Of a DNA stretch of 18,335 bases, positions 18,289 through 18,335 are shown piece after piece. The stretch spans positions 66,082 through 84,416 of the forward strand of contig BQKZ01002937.1 of the NCBI GenBank assembly GCA_036244855.1, given 5' to 3'. The notes under the pieces are model-generated. The model made no database searches, was not told the origin of the DNA, and saw only the letters and a list, made by a program, of their open reading frames with translations. How positions within the stretch are numbered: the first letter of the stretch is position 1; every line of letters begins with the position of its first letter. The DNA is from Temnopleurus reevesii. Its lineage: Eukaryota; Echinodermata; Echinoidea; Temnopleuroida; Temnopleuridae. The position numbers and the translations under genes are program-made.

Positions 18289-18335
18289 ATGGCAGCTGCT
18301 GCGTCCTTGTCTTCGTACTCCTCTGGTGAAGAGGA
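18289..18335 (+). CDS. Possible start of a plus-strand gene, MAAAASLSSYSSGEE, cut by the window edge
   Basis: The ATG at 18289 has a favourable context (A at -3, G at +4) and opens 15 codons, alanine/serine-rich then GEE, running off the end. Such N-termini are common in eukaryotic proteins. It lies 38 bp after a strong splice donor (18251) that might instead place it in an intron. A second ATG at 18279 in another frame is also open (MRTKWQLL), so the frame is not certain. No family can be named from so short a piece. Confidence 0.35.
   Translation, partial: MAAAASLSSYSSGEE

Noticed and set aside
1..18335. CRISPR array, bacterial operon or viral genes
   Set aside because: No regularly spaced repeats with unique spacers, no compact operons, and clear spliceosomal introns throughout.

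Overview
The window looks like nuclear DNA of a marine invertebrate, most likely an echinoderm such as a sea urchin or sea star. This is inferred from intron-exon structure with GT/AG sites, AT-rich introns full of TACATGTA-like words, several short inverted-repeat transposon remnants, and a transposon-borne GGAC minisatellite with a GCCTCCG hairpin of a style I associate with marine invertebrates. Nothing bacterial or viral is seen. Three single N bases (460, 4313, 15277) behave as collapsed assembly gaps and divide the window into pieces A (1-459), B (461-4312), C (4314-15276) and D (15278-18335).

Almost all coding sequence belongs to one minus-strand gene for a very large, acidic coiled-coil protein; about 2,360 residues are visible. 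Its exons, read right to left, lie at 17111-17022 and 15939-15760 (piece D), 15276-10542 (a giant exon cut by an N), 9400-9203, 8679-8533, 7048-6932, 5570-5477 and 4722-4456/4430 (piece C), and 1718-461 (piece B, also cut by an N). A short stretch resembles the JAKMIP-family motif DQNELLEFRxLELEE. The rest is heptad-repeat coil broken by acidic, serine-rich linkers with RRSS motifs. I do not recognise the full-length protein.

The exon order as given cannot encode one protein. Splicing the last piece C exon (ending in phase 1) to the piece B exon (starting in phase 0) reaches a stop after three codons. The giant exon has no splice acceptor because transposon sequence abuts its N. Moving piece B between C and D repairs everything: the phase-0 donor at 15760 joins the phase-0 acceptor at 1718, and the two N-truncated half-exons become one exon of about 6 kb. 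I therefore think piece B is misplaced in the scaffold.

The right end (about 17850-18335) is a CpG-rich promoter-like segment with a CTCF-like motif, an overlapping CCAAT/E2F-like site, a candidate tiny first coding exon of the minus-strand gene, and on the plus strand a possible 5' UTR with a strong splice donor and the start of a second gene (MAAAASLSS...). It may be a bidirectional promoter. The introns hold a piggyBac-like MITE with TTAA duplications, a mariner-like MITE with TA duplications, a third MITE-like element, retroposon-like (ATTGA)n tails, and local tandem duplications around the 15939-15760 exon that have triplicated its splice acceptor and duplicated its donor.
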